A stretch of 8,729 nucleotides of DNA from an uncultured Porphyromonadaceae bacterium (GCA_947178655.1 CAMWZB010000033.1:1-8729); one strand, 5' to 3'. Positions 1-6,797 are shown, counted from the stretch's first letter. The notes: generated by a model not told the origin, from the letters alone. Numbers and translations are program-made.

Positions 1-111
1 ATCCTCCTCCGCGAAGCCGGCGTATACTTCAACCCCGAACTCGACATCACCGCCGAAATCATCGAAGGTCTCAATGCCCGTTTTGCGGCATCTACCCCTG
101 CTAAAAAATAA
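1..111 (+). CDS. C-terminal fragment, possibly OmpH/Skp-like periplasmic chaperone
   Basis: The frame is open from the window edge and ends at the TAA at 109-111, leaving 36 residues. The tail reads as a hydrophobic segment with VYFNP, then LDITAEIIEGLN, then a short Ala/Lys-rich end. This resembles the end of Skp/OmpH proteins, where a short strand is followed by a DITADVL-like helix; that family comprises periplasmic holdase chaperones that carry outer-membrane proteins to the Bam machinery. The match rests on a handful of residues recalled from memory, and the coiled-coil body of the protein lies outside the window, so the assignment is tentative. The reading frame and stop are certain. 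The gene is convergent with the DUF2156 gene, with a hairpin between them. Confidence 0.5.
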   Translation: MLLREAGVYFNPELDITAEIIEGLNARFAASTPAKK

Positions 112-177
112 ATAAAGGCTGGTCCGACATACGGCGGAGTTGCGTCGTAGAAACAGTTGGACAACCTGAACAATCAG

Positions 178-225
178 ATAGAAATGGAACGAATCCGGCA
201 CAATACGGACTCGTTCCATTTCTAT
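178..225. terminator. Likely bidirectional terminator hairpin between convergent genes
   Basis: A perfect 15-bp inverted repeat: the left arm at 178-192 (ATAGAAATGGAACGA) is the exact reverse complement of the right arm at 211-225. Inside it, after one A/C mismatch, TCCG (194-197) pairs with CGGA (206-209), leaving an 8-nt loop at 198-205. It is the only notable structure in the 130-bp gap between the converging gene at 1-111 and the DUF2156 gene that ends at 242. There is no clean U-run on either side, only TATCTTTC on the rightward side, so it may terminate weakly or protect 3' ends rather than act as a classic intrinsic terminator. Confidence 0.7.
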
Positions 226-241
226 TATCTTTCAGTCAATC

Positions 242-1144
242 TCAAATAGTGAGAACGACGTTGTACTTGCGGAGCAGAAAAGCGGGATGATACGATTCTT
301 TGGCGAACCGCAGCCCCGGGTCGCCCGAATCATCTTCACGATTGATATATACAAGTTCGGGATGCCGGTCGAGCATGTAGCGTGCGAAGTAGCAGTTGAT
401 GGCTTCCCCTGCACCGGAGACGGCGTGGTCCATCTTCTCGACATGCACTATCAGTGTGTCGCCTGACAGTTCGCCTATGGAGAAAGCCACGATGCGGCCA
501 TCTCCGCCACGGAGGACAACTCCCTCGAACGGATATGCTGTGTAGTCTCTGAGAACATCCAGGCAGCGGTCGCGCTCATATGCCGCCATAACAGGATTGG
601 CCTTCTCGCTCTGCATATCATGATTCTGAAGAAACGCGGCAGCCTCGGCGGCATTTGCCATAGTGAGTGTCTCCAGAACCGCACCCGGGTTATCGGCCTC
701 AAAGCGGTGCACATGATTGCGCTTTTTGCTATATGCCTTTCCTGCAAGAGCGGAAAGGTCGTCAGCTCTGTAGACATAGTCGGCCCAGTCGCCAAGCTCA
801 TCGACCCGCACCACTCCCAAAGGCAACAGCTCCGGAAGACGGTCTTCCGGTACGGCTGATATGAGCAGCGGGCGGCCCGATGCGCGGCAGTGAGCACGCA
901 GAAGCTCCACTGCCTGTTCCAGCGGCATATCACCGACAGGAAGCAGGAATGACGGTATTCGCGAAGCATCCTGCGACAGACCGCTTATGAAAAGTGTTCC
1001 GTCCTGCACGGCGGCCTCGTACCTGAAGTAGTCGGCCCACATGAATATGCCGCCGGCCGTGAAGTCGCACGAACGCGTCGCTGCCGAATGAAGCATCGGA
1101 GAGAATCGGGGCACATCGGCAGCCGTCACTCGCCCGAAGTGCAT
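242..1144 (-). CDS. DUF2156 / phosphatidylglycerol lysyltransferase-domain protein
   Basis: A soluble GNAT-fold protein of the DUF2156 family, related to the catalytic C-terminal half of MprF (LPG synthase), which moves an amino acid from aminoacyl-tRNA to a lipid. Numbered from the start chosen here (300 aa), the family landmarks are SKKRNHVHRF at about 139-148, VHVEKMD at 233-239, YINREDDSG at 266-274 and GLRFAKESYHP at 277-287. No transmembrane segments are visible, so the MprF flippase half is absent. The frame extends upstream to an ATG at 1214-1216 (324 aa), but those extra 24 residues are Pro-rich and look unlike the family, whose members begin close to the MHFGRVTAADV sequence, so I prefer 1144. 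It is the last gene of the leftward operon; the stop of the upstream MBL gene is at 1239. The substrate is unknown and need not be a lipid. Confidence 0.85.
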   Translation of the reverse strand: MHFGRVTAADVPRFSPMLHSAATRSCDFTAGGIFMWADYFRYEAAVQDGTLFISGLSQDASRIPSFLLPVGDMPLEQAVELLRAHCRASGRPLLISAVPEDRLPELLPLGVVRVDELGDWADYVYRADDLSALAGKAYSKKRNHVHRFEADNPGAVLETLTMANAAEAAAFLQNHDMQSEKANPVMAAYERDRCLDVLRDYTAYPFEGVVLRGGDGRIVAFSIGELSGDTLIVHVEKMDHAVSGAGEAINCYFARYMLDRHPELVYINREDDSGDPGLRFAKESYHPAFLLRKYNVVLTI

Positions 1145-1238
1145 CTTGACAGAGGGTGCCGGCGGAGCCCAGAGCTGATGGTATCCGCGTACGTCAGTCT
1201 TTCTCAGAGTACCCATATCGTTGTCAGATGATGTGTCA

Positions 1239-1976
1239 TCAGTCCAGTTCCACGTGCTCTCCCGGCTTGTGCAGACAGTGCATCGTGGTACGGGTAATCA
1301 CACTTTCGGGCAGTCCGTAGGCGCTGAAGTCGCAGGCATCCTCGTAAGAGCCCTTGAAGTGCATAGGGAAGAAATCGGCTACCTTGATTGTCGACAGGAA
1401 CTGCACTGCACCTGCGGCACAGTGCTCGCCCAGACGCGTGTCTACGGGGAAGAACGCCACATCAAAGTCACGGTATACGGCTGCTATGCGGTCGACCTGC
1501 ACAGTGAACTGCTCCTGAGCTTTCTGAACTTCGCGTTCGGTGCTTTCGGCATCCCAGTGCCAGTTGTTAAGGTCACCGGCATGGAAGATGCGGAAACCAT
1601 CGGACATGGTCACGGCGTAGCTCACGCCGGCATCGGTGGAGCCGAAGGCGTGCACGCTCACATCGTCAGGAAGGCCTTCCACCACATCGCCTTTGTGCAT
1701 CCACGCTATGGCTTCGTCAGTGTGCACATCACGAGCCGGGATGTCATCGGAGAGCACATAGACGCGCTTATGGTTCTGACCCAGATGGAAGATTTCAGGA
1801 TTGTAATGGTCAGGGTGGTGATGTGTCACAAAGAATATCACAGGCTTGTCGGGGTGATGCTCCAGTGCCTTCACCACAGCGTGCGCCGGGTCGTGATAGT
1901 AGTCGAATACGAGAAATACTTTCGGGAATTCTACAAGAAATCCGGAATTGTCGAGGAATGTAACTTTAGCGCTCAT
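1239..1976 (-). CDS. MBL-fold metal-dependent hydrolase, UlaG-like
   Basis: A 245-aa single-domain metallo-beta-lactamase-fold protein, probably cytosolic, with no signal peptide. The metal-binding signature HxHxDH is intact as HHHPDH at residues 52-57. Further expected ligands are in FHAGD (H132, D135) and the late FPMHF (H206). The start (MSAKVTFLDNSGFLVEF) and the HAGDLNNWHW segment are typical of the broad UlaG-like / beta-lactamase superfamily-2 group, named after L-ascorbate-6-phosphate lactonase. No ascorbate-utilisation genes are nearby, so that specific activity should not be assumed. The ATG lies inside the end of the preceding PhnP-like gene (11-bp overlap, 1966-1976), pointing to translational coupling. 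The sequence supports a metal-dependent hydrolase; the substrate is not determinable. Confidence 0.88.
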   Translation of the reverse strand: MSAKVTFLDNSGFLVEFPKVFLVFDYYHDPAHAVVKALEHHPDKPVIFFVTHHHPDHYNPEIFHLGQNHKRVYVLSDDIPARDVHTDEAIAWMHKGDVVEGLPDDVSVHAFGSTDAGVSYAVTMSDGFRIFHAGDLNNWHWDAESTEREVQKAQEQFTVQVDRIAAVYRDFDVAFFPVDTRLGEHCAAGAVQFLSTIKVADFFPMHFKGSYEDACDFSAYGLPESVITRTTMHCLHKPGEHVELD

Positions 1977-2781
1977 GTTGAGAGTTATTTGGGATGAAAA
2001 CCAGCTCTCCGTCGCAGGCTATGCTCACTCCCGGAGGCAGTATCGGGTCCACATCGGCATGGAGACCCATCTGGTGACTCAGGTGCGTGAGATAAGCCCT
2101 GCGGGGCTGTATCATCTCTATAACGCTCAAGGCTTCAGTAAGGTTCTGGTGAGAGGGGTGTGTGGTATGACGGAGGGCATTTATGACAAGGGTGTCGACA
2201 CCGCGCAATCGCTCGACAGTATCAGCCGGGACTTCAGAAGCATCGGTGATGTAGCCAAGCGGGCCGATTCGATATCCGAGTATCGGAAGCCGTCCATGAA
2301 GGATGTCAAGGGCCTCGACATCAATGGAGTGTCCTCGGGCATCATGCCCGACAGAGAAGACGTCGCCGGGCATGACCTCGTTGAGGTCGAACTGCGGCAC
2401 ACCGGGATAGAGGTTCTCTGCGAAGCAATAGGGAACGCGAGCACGCAGGTCTCGAGCCACATCCGGCCGGCAGTACAGGGGAAAATGTCCTTTCTCGGCG
2501 GTATAAGCATACGGACGCAGGTCATCGACACCTCCGACATGGTCGTAGTGGCTATGTGTGAGAAGTCCGCACAGCAGGTCGGGGCATCCCTGCCGGAGAA
2601 GCTGCTCGCGAAAGTCGGGCCCGCAGTCGATGAGGATGGCAGGCGTGGCATCGTCTATGCTGACCAACGCAGAACACCGGAGGCGTCGGTCGCGCGGATC
2701 GGTCGACGTACACACCGCACAGGAGCACCGCATCTGCGGCACTCCTGTCGATGTTCCGGTTCCAAGAAATGTCAGTTTCAT
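1966..2781 (-). CDS. MBL-fold hydrolase, PhnP-like (cyclic phosphodiesterase family)
   Basis: A 271-aa metallo-beta-lactamase-fold protein starting MKLTFLGTGTSTGVPQ. The Cys cluster C19-x-C21-xx-C24 matches the cysteines that hold a structural zinc in E. coli PhnP. The catalytic signature THSHYDHVGG places HxHxDH at 76-81. Further candidate ligands are H162 (LHG), D180 (ITDAS), H211 and H233 (LTHLSH). PhnP hydrolyses a phosphoribosyl 1,2-cyclic phosphate in phosphonate breakdown, but no other phn genes are here, so in this operon it more likely acts on another cyclic or phosphodiester substrate; that is inference. It starts 9 bp after the queA stop and overlaps the next MBL gene by 11 bp. A call of MBL-fold metallo-hydrolase is safe; the exact reaction is not. 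Confidence 0.88.
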   Translation of the reverse strand: MKLTFLGTGTSTGVPQMRCSCAVCTSTDPRDRRLRCSALVSIDDATPAILIDCGPDFREQLLRQGCPDLLCGLLTHSHYDHVGGVDDLRPYAYTAEKGHFPLYCRPDVARDLRARVPYCFAENLYPGVPQFDLNEVMPGDVFSVGHDARGHSIDVEALDILHGRLPILGYRIGPLGYITDASEVPADTVERLRGVDTLVINALRHTTHPSHQNLTEALSVIEMIQPRRAYLTHLSHQMGLHADVDPILPPGVSIACDGELVFIPNNSQHER

Positions 2782-2790
2782 CTCATGGTA

Positions 2791-3843
2791 TTATCCCATG
2801 ATGAGCATGGCGTCGCCGTAGCAGCCGAAACGATAGCCTTCTTTCACAGCCTCGTTATATGCTTCCATGACGAGTTCATATCCGCCGAAAGCAGCCACCA
2901 TCATGAGCATGGTGGAATATGGCATGTGGAAGTTCGTAATCAGGTCGTTGGCAACAGCGAAATCATAGGGCGGGAAGATGAACTTGTTGGTCCATCCGTC
3001 GTACGTCTTGAGATGGCCGCCCATGCTTTCGGCTGTGGACATGGCGCGTAGAACCGAAGTGCCTACCGCAACGACGCGGTGGTTCTCGTCGTGCGCGCGA
3101 TTGACCGTCTCCACAAGTTCGGGCGACACAATCATCTGCTCGGAGTCCATGCGATGCTTTGTGAGGTCCTCGACATCAATCTCGCGGAATGCTCCAAGAC
3201 CGTTGTGCACGGTGATGAAAGCTTTCTTCACGCCCTTAATCTGAAGTCGGGTGAGCAGTCCGCGCGAGAAATGCAGGCCTGCGGCGGGAGCGACCACCGC
3301 ACCTTCTTTCTCAGCAAATATGCACTGGTAGTCGGTCGCATCACAAGGCTCGGGCTCACGGTCAATATAAGGAGGAAGCGGAGTCATGCCCAGAGCGAAG
3401 AGATCGCGCTTGAACTGGTCATGGGGTCCGTCGTATAGGAATCGTAGAGTGCGGCCGCGCGATGTGGTGTTGTCAATGACTTCAGCCACCATCGAGTCGT
3501 CATCGCCGAAATAGAGCTTGTTGCCGATACGTATCTTGCGTGCCGGCTCGACGAGGACATCCCATAGCTTATTGTCGGCATTGAGCTCGCGAAGAAGAAA
3601 TACTTCGATTCGCGCTCCCGTCTTTTCCTTATTTCCATAGAGAAGAGCCGGAAAAACAAGCGTGTCGTTGAACACCATCACGTCACCGTCGTCATAACAG
3701 TCGAGGATGTCGCGGAATGTGTGGTGTGTGATGACACCGGTACGCCGGTTCACCACCATCAGGCGTGCTTCGTCACGTTCTGATACCGGATGTGAGGCTA
3801 TCAATTCGTCAGGAAGATTGAACTTGAACTGTGAGAGCTTCAT
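2791..3843 (-). CDS. queA: S-adenosylmethionine:tRNA ribosyltransferase-isomerase QueA
   Basis: QueA transfers and isomerises the ribosyl part of S-adenosylmethionine onto 7-aminomethyl-7-deazaguanine in tRNA, giving epoxyqueuosine at the wobble position of the GUN-anticodon tRNAs (Tyr, His, Asn, Asp). From the start used here the protein has 350 aa, the normal length. Landmarks are [19 protein letters not shown] at the N-terminus, SERDEARL at about 21-28, VEPARKI at 98-104, DYQCIFA with [10 protein letters not shown] at 171-192, the [11 protein letters not shown] region at 305-315 and [10 protein letters not shown] at 339-348. The frame is open 32 codons further upstream, but that stretch covers the end of truB and shows no family similarity. 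The gap to truB is 29 bp and to the downstream MBL gene 9 bp, so it is within the operon. No other queuosine genes are in the window. Confidence 0.97.
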   Translation of the reverse strand: MKLSQFKFNLPDELIASHPVSERDEARLMVVNRRTGVITHHTFRDILDCYDDGDVMVFNDTLVFPALLYGNKEKTGARIEVFLLRELNADNKLWDVLVEPARKIRIGNKLYFGDDDSMVAEVIDNTTSRGRTLRFLYDGPHDQFKRDLFALGMTPLPPYIDREPEPCDATDYQCIFAEKEGAVVAPAAGLHFSRGLLTRLQIKGVKKAFITVHNGLGAFREIDVEDLTKHRMDSEQMIVSPELVETVNRAHDENHRVVAVGTSVLRAMSTAESMGGHLKTYDGWTNKFIFPPYDFAVANDLITNFHMPYSTMLMMVAAFGGYELVMEAYNEAVKEGYRFGCYGDAMLIMG

Positions 3844-3872
3844 ATATCGTATATTGTATGTTTTTTTCGTTG

Positions 3873-4577
3873 TTATTCCAAAGTTTCGGTCAGTTCGACC
3901 GTCTTGATAAGTTCGGCGGCATCCGCCACAGAAAGGCATCTGTCGACAGTGACATCACCTACACGAGTACGTCTCAGTGCGGTAAGATGTCCTCCCGAGC
4001 CAAGCGCCTGACCGATGTCGCGGGCAAGCGCCCGGATATAGGTCCCTTTGCTGCACACCACGCGGATGGTGATGCTTTCGGGTGCGAACTCGAGGAGTTC
4101 GATTTCGTCGATTACGAGAATCTTCGGTTTGAGCTCGACGTCCTTGCCTTTGCGGGCAAGGTCATAGGCACGCTTGCCGTCGACCTTACATGCTGAAAAA
4201 GCCGGCGGAATCTGCTCGATACGTCCTGTGAACTTCTCCAGAGTCTGGCTGACGAGTGCGCGCGTGATGTGTGCTGTAGGGTATGTGGCGTCAATCTCTG
4301 TCTCAAGGTCGAAAGACGGCGTTGTGGCACCGAGAGCTATTGTGGCCACGTATTCCTTGACGCCGGCCTGCAGCTCCTCTATGCGCTTGGTGGCACGGCC
4401 TGTGCAGAGTATCATCACACCCGAGGCAAGAGGGTCGAGGGTGCCGGCATGCCCTACTTTGATTTTCTTGAATCCGAGCCTGCGCGACAGTGCTCCACGA
4501 AGCCGCTTGACGGCATCGAAAGAAGTCCAGCCGAGCGGCTTGTCTATATATAATATTTCTCCTGCTATGAAATCCAT
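3873..4577 (-). CDS. truB: tRNA pseudouridine-55 synthase TruB
   Basis: TruB isomerises U55 in the T-loop of most elongator tRNAs and also acts as a tRNA folding chaperone. The protein has 234 aa from the ATG at 4575-4577, with the N-terminal motif [18 protein letters not shown]. The catalytic motif [12 protein letters not shown] is at 43-53 with the nucleophile Asp48. EYVATIALG (75-83), [18 protein letters not shown] (122-139), [15 protein letters not shown] (175-189) and LRRTRVG (201-207) are the other family blocks. It is shorter than E. coli TruB (about 314 aa) and stops soon after the catalytic domain, so the usual C-terminal PUA-type domain is reduced or absent. The upstream in-frame extension to 4691 runs into uppP and is not coding. 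It begins 11 bp after the uppP stop. Confidence 0.97.
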   Translation of the reverse strand: MDFIAGEILYIDKPLGWTSFDAVKRLRGALSRRLGFKKIKVGHAGTLDPLASGVMILCTGRATKRIEELQAGVKEYVATIALGATTPSFDLETEIDATYPTAHITRALVSQTLEKFTGRIEQIPPAFSACKVDGKRAYDLARKGKDVELKPKILVIDEIELLEFAPESITIRVVCSKGTYIRALARDIGQALGSGGHLTALRRTRVGDVTVDRCLSVADAAELIKTVELTETLE

Positions 4578-4588
4578 ATTGCAGTATA

Positions 4589-5422
4589 TCAGCTGAGAAG
4601 GCAAATAATGCCGACAACAAGGCAGTAGACCGCAAACCAGATGAGCTTGCCCTTCTTCACGATAGAGAGCATCCACTTGCAGGCGAGGCATCCTACGATG
4701 AACGATGCGAGAAATCCCACGATGATGGGCACAAAGCCTATGGCCTGGTCGCCGGCAGCTTCGAGGCCGAACATGTCCTTGATGTCAAGCAGAGCCTCTC
4801 CGAGAATAGGTATGACGACCATGAAGAACGAGAACTGTGCCACTTGCTCACGTTTGTCTCCTATGAGGATACCCGTAGCGATGGTCGTGCCCGAACGCGA
4901 GAGGCCCGGCAGCACAGCCACAGCCTGCGAGCAGCCGATGATGAATGCATCGAGGAAGGTGATGTCGCGAGGCGTATAGACTTTGCCGGTCAGACGGTTG
5001 TGTTCAAGCGGACGCGTACGGAAGAAATACGAAAACGACAGCAGAAGGGCCGTCACCAGCAGACAGCATCCTACAAGAGTCAGGTCCTGCCCGAACAAGC
5101 CTTCAATGGTCTCCTTGAAGAAGACTCCGACGATGCCGACGGGAATGCACGACACAAGTATCTTGCAGACATACATGAAGTTGCTGTCCATACGGAAGGT
5201 GAAGAAAGACTTGCACAAGGGCAAAAACTCCCTCCACAACACCACTATGGTGCTGAGCACGGTGGCAACGTGAAGCGTCACGTCGAACTGGAGGCTGTCG
5301 GCTCCGGAAAGGTCAAGTCCGAGAATCTCACGGAATATCTCGAGGTGGCCGGACGAACTGATCGGAAGATACTCGGCAAGTCCCTGAACTATGCCGAGAA
5401 TAAGGGCATCAAGCGTATCCAT
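4589..5422 (-). CDS. uppP: Undecaprenyl-diphosphatase UppP (BacA family)
   Basis: An integral inner-membrane phosphatase that converts undecaprenyl diphosphate, released during peptidoglycan and surface-polymer synthesis, to undecaprenyl phosphate for carrier recycling; family members give bacitracin resistance when overproduced. It has 277 aa with several hydrophobic segments. The first active-site motif is QGLAEYLPISSSGHL at about 13-27 with Glu17 and His26; the second is PGLSRSGTT at 172-180 with Arg176. The first motif has Ala16 where the family usually has Thr. The true start is the ATG at 5420-5422, whose A is also the last base of the TGA of the DUF3098 gene (TGATG), giving stop-start coupling. 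A TTG just upstream (5423-5425) is less likely. Confidence 0.97.
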   Translation of the reverse strand: MDTLDALILGIVQGLAEYLPISSSGHLEIFREILGLDLSGADSLQFDVTLHVATVLSTIVVLWREFLPLCKSFFTFRMDSNFMYVCKILVSCIPVGIVGVFFKETIEGLFGQDLTLVGCCLLVTALLLSFSYFFRTRPLEHNRLTGKVYTPRDITFLDAFIIGCSQAVAVLPGLSRSGTTIATGILIGDKREQVAQFSFFMVVIPILGEALLDIKDMFGLEAAGDQAIGFVPIIVGFLASFIVGCLACKWMLSIVKKGKLIWFAVYCLVVGIICLLS

Positions 5423-5682
5423 CAATCACAATGTGTTTTACGGGGTTTTAGCATTATCGCGGCAGCCATAGCCACAAAGCCTACAAAGGCCACGCATGGA
5501 CCAACAACGATGCGGCGAGTGCTGAATATGTCGGGATTGAATTCGTCAGCAGAACTGCTTCCGCCGAGCATCAGCAGGAATCCGAGCACTATGATTGCTC
5601 CGGCGATAGCCATAGCCACGAAATTAATCCGGCAGAGGGGCATAGTCTCCTTTTCCTTGTAGTTTTCTTGATTGTCTATCAT
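5422..5682 (-). CDS. DUF3098 family small membrane protein
   Basis: An 86-aa protein of the DUF3098 family, found between ftsX and uppP in Bacteroidota; its function is unknown. It has a charged N-terminus, a first membrane helix at about 21-40 ending GFLLMLGG, a short polar linker with the family signature FNPDIFSTRRI at 48-58, and a second helix at about 59-78 before a basic tail, so it is a two-pass hairpin membrane protein. It starts 36 bp after the ftsX stop, and its TGA overlaps the uppP ATG by one base. Its position between FtsX and UppP suggests a link to cell division or envelope synthesis, which is inference from context only. An internal Met14 is an alternative start but would shorten a normal-looking N-terminus. 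Confidence 0.92.
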   Translation of the reverse strand: MIDNQENYKEKETMPLCRINFVAMAIAGAIIVLGFLLMLGGSSSADEFNPDIFSTRRIVVGPCVAFVGFVAMAAAIMLKPRKTHCD

Positions 5683-5718
5683 TTGTATGAATCTATAAAC
5701 CTGTTTTCAGATATTATG

Positions 5719-6597
5719 TCACTTGAGGAACATCTCGTCATACGATGCTCTCAGATAGCGGTTGGTGGCAAAGGCAGCAGTGGTGACGCAGATGAACATG
5801 CCCAGCAGAACCACAGCGGCCGCGATTGCCCCCACGCCCATCCACGGCAGGGCCTCGACAAGTCCGGCATCAAACGAAACCGCCCAGAAGCGGACTCCGA
5901 TGAGAACACCGGCAGCCAGCAGTCCGGCAATCAGGCCGTTGACCAATCCTGCGATGAGAAACGGCCTGCGGATGAACGCACCGGTGGCTCCGACGAGCTT
6001 CATCGTGTGGATGACGAAGCGACGGCCATATATGGAAAGGCTTATCGTATTGTTAATCAGTACCACCGACACTATCAGCAACACGAGCGCAACAACCGCT
6101 ACTACGGCGCTGACTCGGCGCAAAGTGCTGTCGACACCTTCGATGACGGCACTTTCAGTGACAATCTCCGACACTCCGGGCGACGAGGCATAGCGTGCGG
6201 AAATGACGTTCAGGCTGTCAGTACGCGCATAAAGCGGATTCACCTTGACTTCGAACTCGGCGGCATAGGGGTTTCCTCCGTCAAGGAGCGCTGCGATGTC
6301 CTCTCCGAGGAGTCTGCTTTCCTGTGCGAGAATGTCGTCTGCCGAAGAGAATTCAAGCTGTCCGACCGCAGCATCGGCAAGCAGTGCACGCCTGAGGGCA
6401 TTGATGTGGTCGGCAGAACACTCTCGCTCCATCTTGATTGTAAAGCCGAGATTGCGCCTGACATTGTCGGTGAGATTGCGACCGGCGATAAACATCATTC
6501 CGGCCAGACCGAGCAGCACAAGCACGAGCGCAACACTTATAAGCGAAGTGATGCGCGAGCCGAATGTGGATATGCGTCTTGACCTGTTTTCTGTCAT
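5719..6597 (-). CDS. ftsX: Cell division protein FtsX (permease-like)
   Basis: FtsX is the membrane half of the FtsEX complex, which couples ATP hydrolysis by FtsE to activation of peptidoglycan hydrolases at the division site. From ATG 6595-6597 it has 292 aa with the expected topology: a short cytosolic N-terminus, TM1 at about 17-38, a periplasmic loop at 39-161, and TM2-TM4 at about 162-183, 213-236 and 253-275. The conserved cytosolic motif HTMKLVGATGAFIRRPF is at 197-213. No ftsE is in the window; in Bacteroidota it is commonly encoded elsewhere. The frame also allows a GTG start at 6621 (300 aa), but that codon lies only about 4 nt from the start of transcription predicted from the TAGGTTTG box, and homologs begin near the TENRSRR sequence, so I choose 6597. 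It is the first gene of the leftward operon. Confidence 0.95.
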   Translation of the reverse strand: MTENRSRRISTFGSRITSLISVALVLVLLGLAGMMFIAGRNLTDNVRRNLGFTIKMERECSADHINALRRALLADAAVGQLEFSSADDILAQESRLLGEDIAALLDGGNPYAAEFEVKVNPLYARTDSLNVISARYASSPGVSEIVTESAVIEGVDSTLRRVSAVVAVVALVLLIVSVVLINNTISLSIYGRRFVIHTMKLVGATGAFIRRPFLIAGLVNGLIAGLLAAGVLIGVRFWAVSFDAGLVEALPWMGVGAIAAAVVLLGMFICVTTAAFATNRYLRASYDEMFLK

Positions 6598-6631
6598 TAT
6601 GGCCTTGATGAGGCTTGCCACAAGAACATTG

Positions 6632-6660
6632 CAAACCTAAATTCGTGCAAAATTAACAAA
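6632..6660 (-). promoter_or_regulatory. Bacteroidota-type promoter for the ftsX operon
   Basis: On the minus strand, TTTG (6660-6657) is followed after 17 bp by TAGGTTTG (6639-6632), matching the Bacteroidota primary sigma consensus TTTG near -33 and TAnnTTTG near -7. If the last G is -7, transcription starts near 6625, giving a leader of about 27 nt before the ftsX ATG at 6597. The sequence match is direct; activity is inferred. Confidence 0.7.
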
Positions 6661-6682
6661 TTGTGAACGGTTTGTCAAGGCT

Positions 6683-6739
6683 TTTTTTCACCTTTTTCCC
6701 CTGATTCGGAAAAAAAGGTGAAAAAAGTCACTTTTCCGA
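6683..6739. other. Overlapping alternative inverted repeats in the divergent intergenic region
   Basis: Two dyads share bases. In the first, TTTTTTCACCTTTTT (6683-6697) pairs exactly with 6712-6726, with a 14-nt loop. In the second, TCGGAAAA (6706-6713) pairs with TTTTCCGA (6732-6739), and inside it GTGA (6718-6721) pairs with TCAC (6728-6731) after a 4-nt bulge. The two cannot form at once. They lie upstream of both predicted start sites, so a role in DNA binding or bending is more likely than RNA attenuation. Neither is followed by a U-run, so they do not look like terminators. Confidence 0.6.
6714..6735. promoter_or_regulatory. Candidate Crp/Fnr-family operator
   Basis: The sequence AAAGGTGA-N6-TCACTTTT has the half-site order and 6-bp spacer of Crp/Fnr-family sites (GTGA-N6-TCAC core flanked by A and T runs). 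Its centre at 6724.5 is 61.5 bp upstream of the start predicted from the TACATTTG box, and about 100 bp upstream of the ftsX start. The local A/T tracts raise the risk of a chance match. No regulator gene is in the window. Confidence 0.4.
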
Positions 6740-6771
6740 GCTATATTCGCCCGCACGACCGAATTTTTCAG

Positions 6772-6779
6772 TACATTTG
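6772..6779 (+). promoter_or_regulatory. Promoter -7 element for the AI-2E/mltG transcript
   Basis: TACATTTG matches the Bacteroidota -7 consensus TAnnTTTG exactly. The place where a -33 TTTG would sit (6750-6753) reads CCCG, so this promoter is only half-matched and may depend on an activator. Transcription would begin near 6786, about 12 nt before the ATG at 6798. Confidence 0.55.
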
Positions 6780-6797
6780 CAAGACAGATATATCCTG

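Noticed and set aside
1221..1997. A 258-codon open frame on the plus strand.
   Set aside because: It is antisense to the UlaG-like MBL gene over nearly its whole length, is rich in His and Val as mirror frames often are, and has no domain signature.
1948..3051. A 367-codon open frame on the plus strand.
   Set aside because: It lies fully antisense to the UlaG-like MBL start, the PhnP-like gene and the end of queA, all of which have clear family motifs. The translation shows no recognisable domain and is typical of the mirror frame of GC-rich coding sequence.
3844..3882. A possible internal promoter before queA (TTTG at 3882-3879 on the minus strand, then an AT-rich stretch).
   Set aside because: There is no TAnnTTTG box at a suitable distance; the nearest candidate, TACAATAT, lacks the TTTG half. 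The tight spacing fits read-through from truB.
4142..4161. A 7-bp inverted repeat (CCTTGCC / GGCAAGG) within truB.
   Set aside because: It is short, lies in well-conserved coding sequence for LARKGKD, and has no U-run, so it is likely chance.
5668..6582. A 304-codon open frame on the plus strand.
   Set aside because: It is antisense to ftsX, and its product is strongly hydrophilic and unlike any family. The membrane topology and motif of FtsX on the other strand decide the matter.
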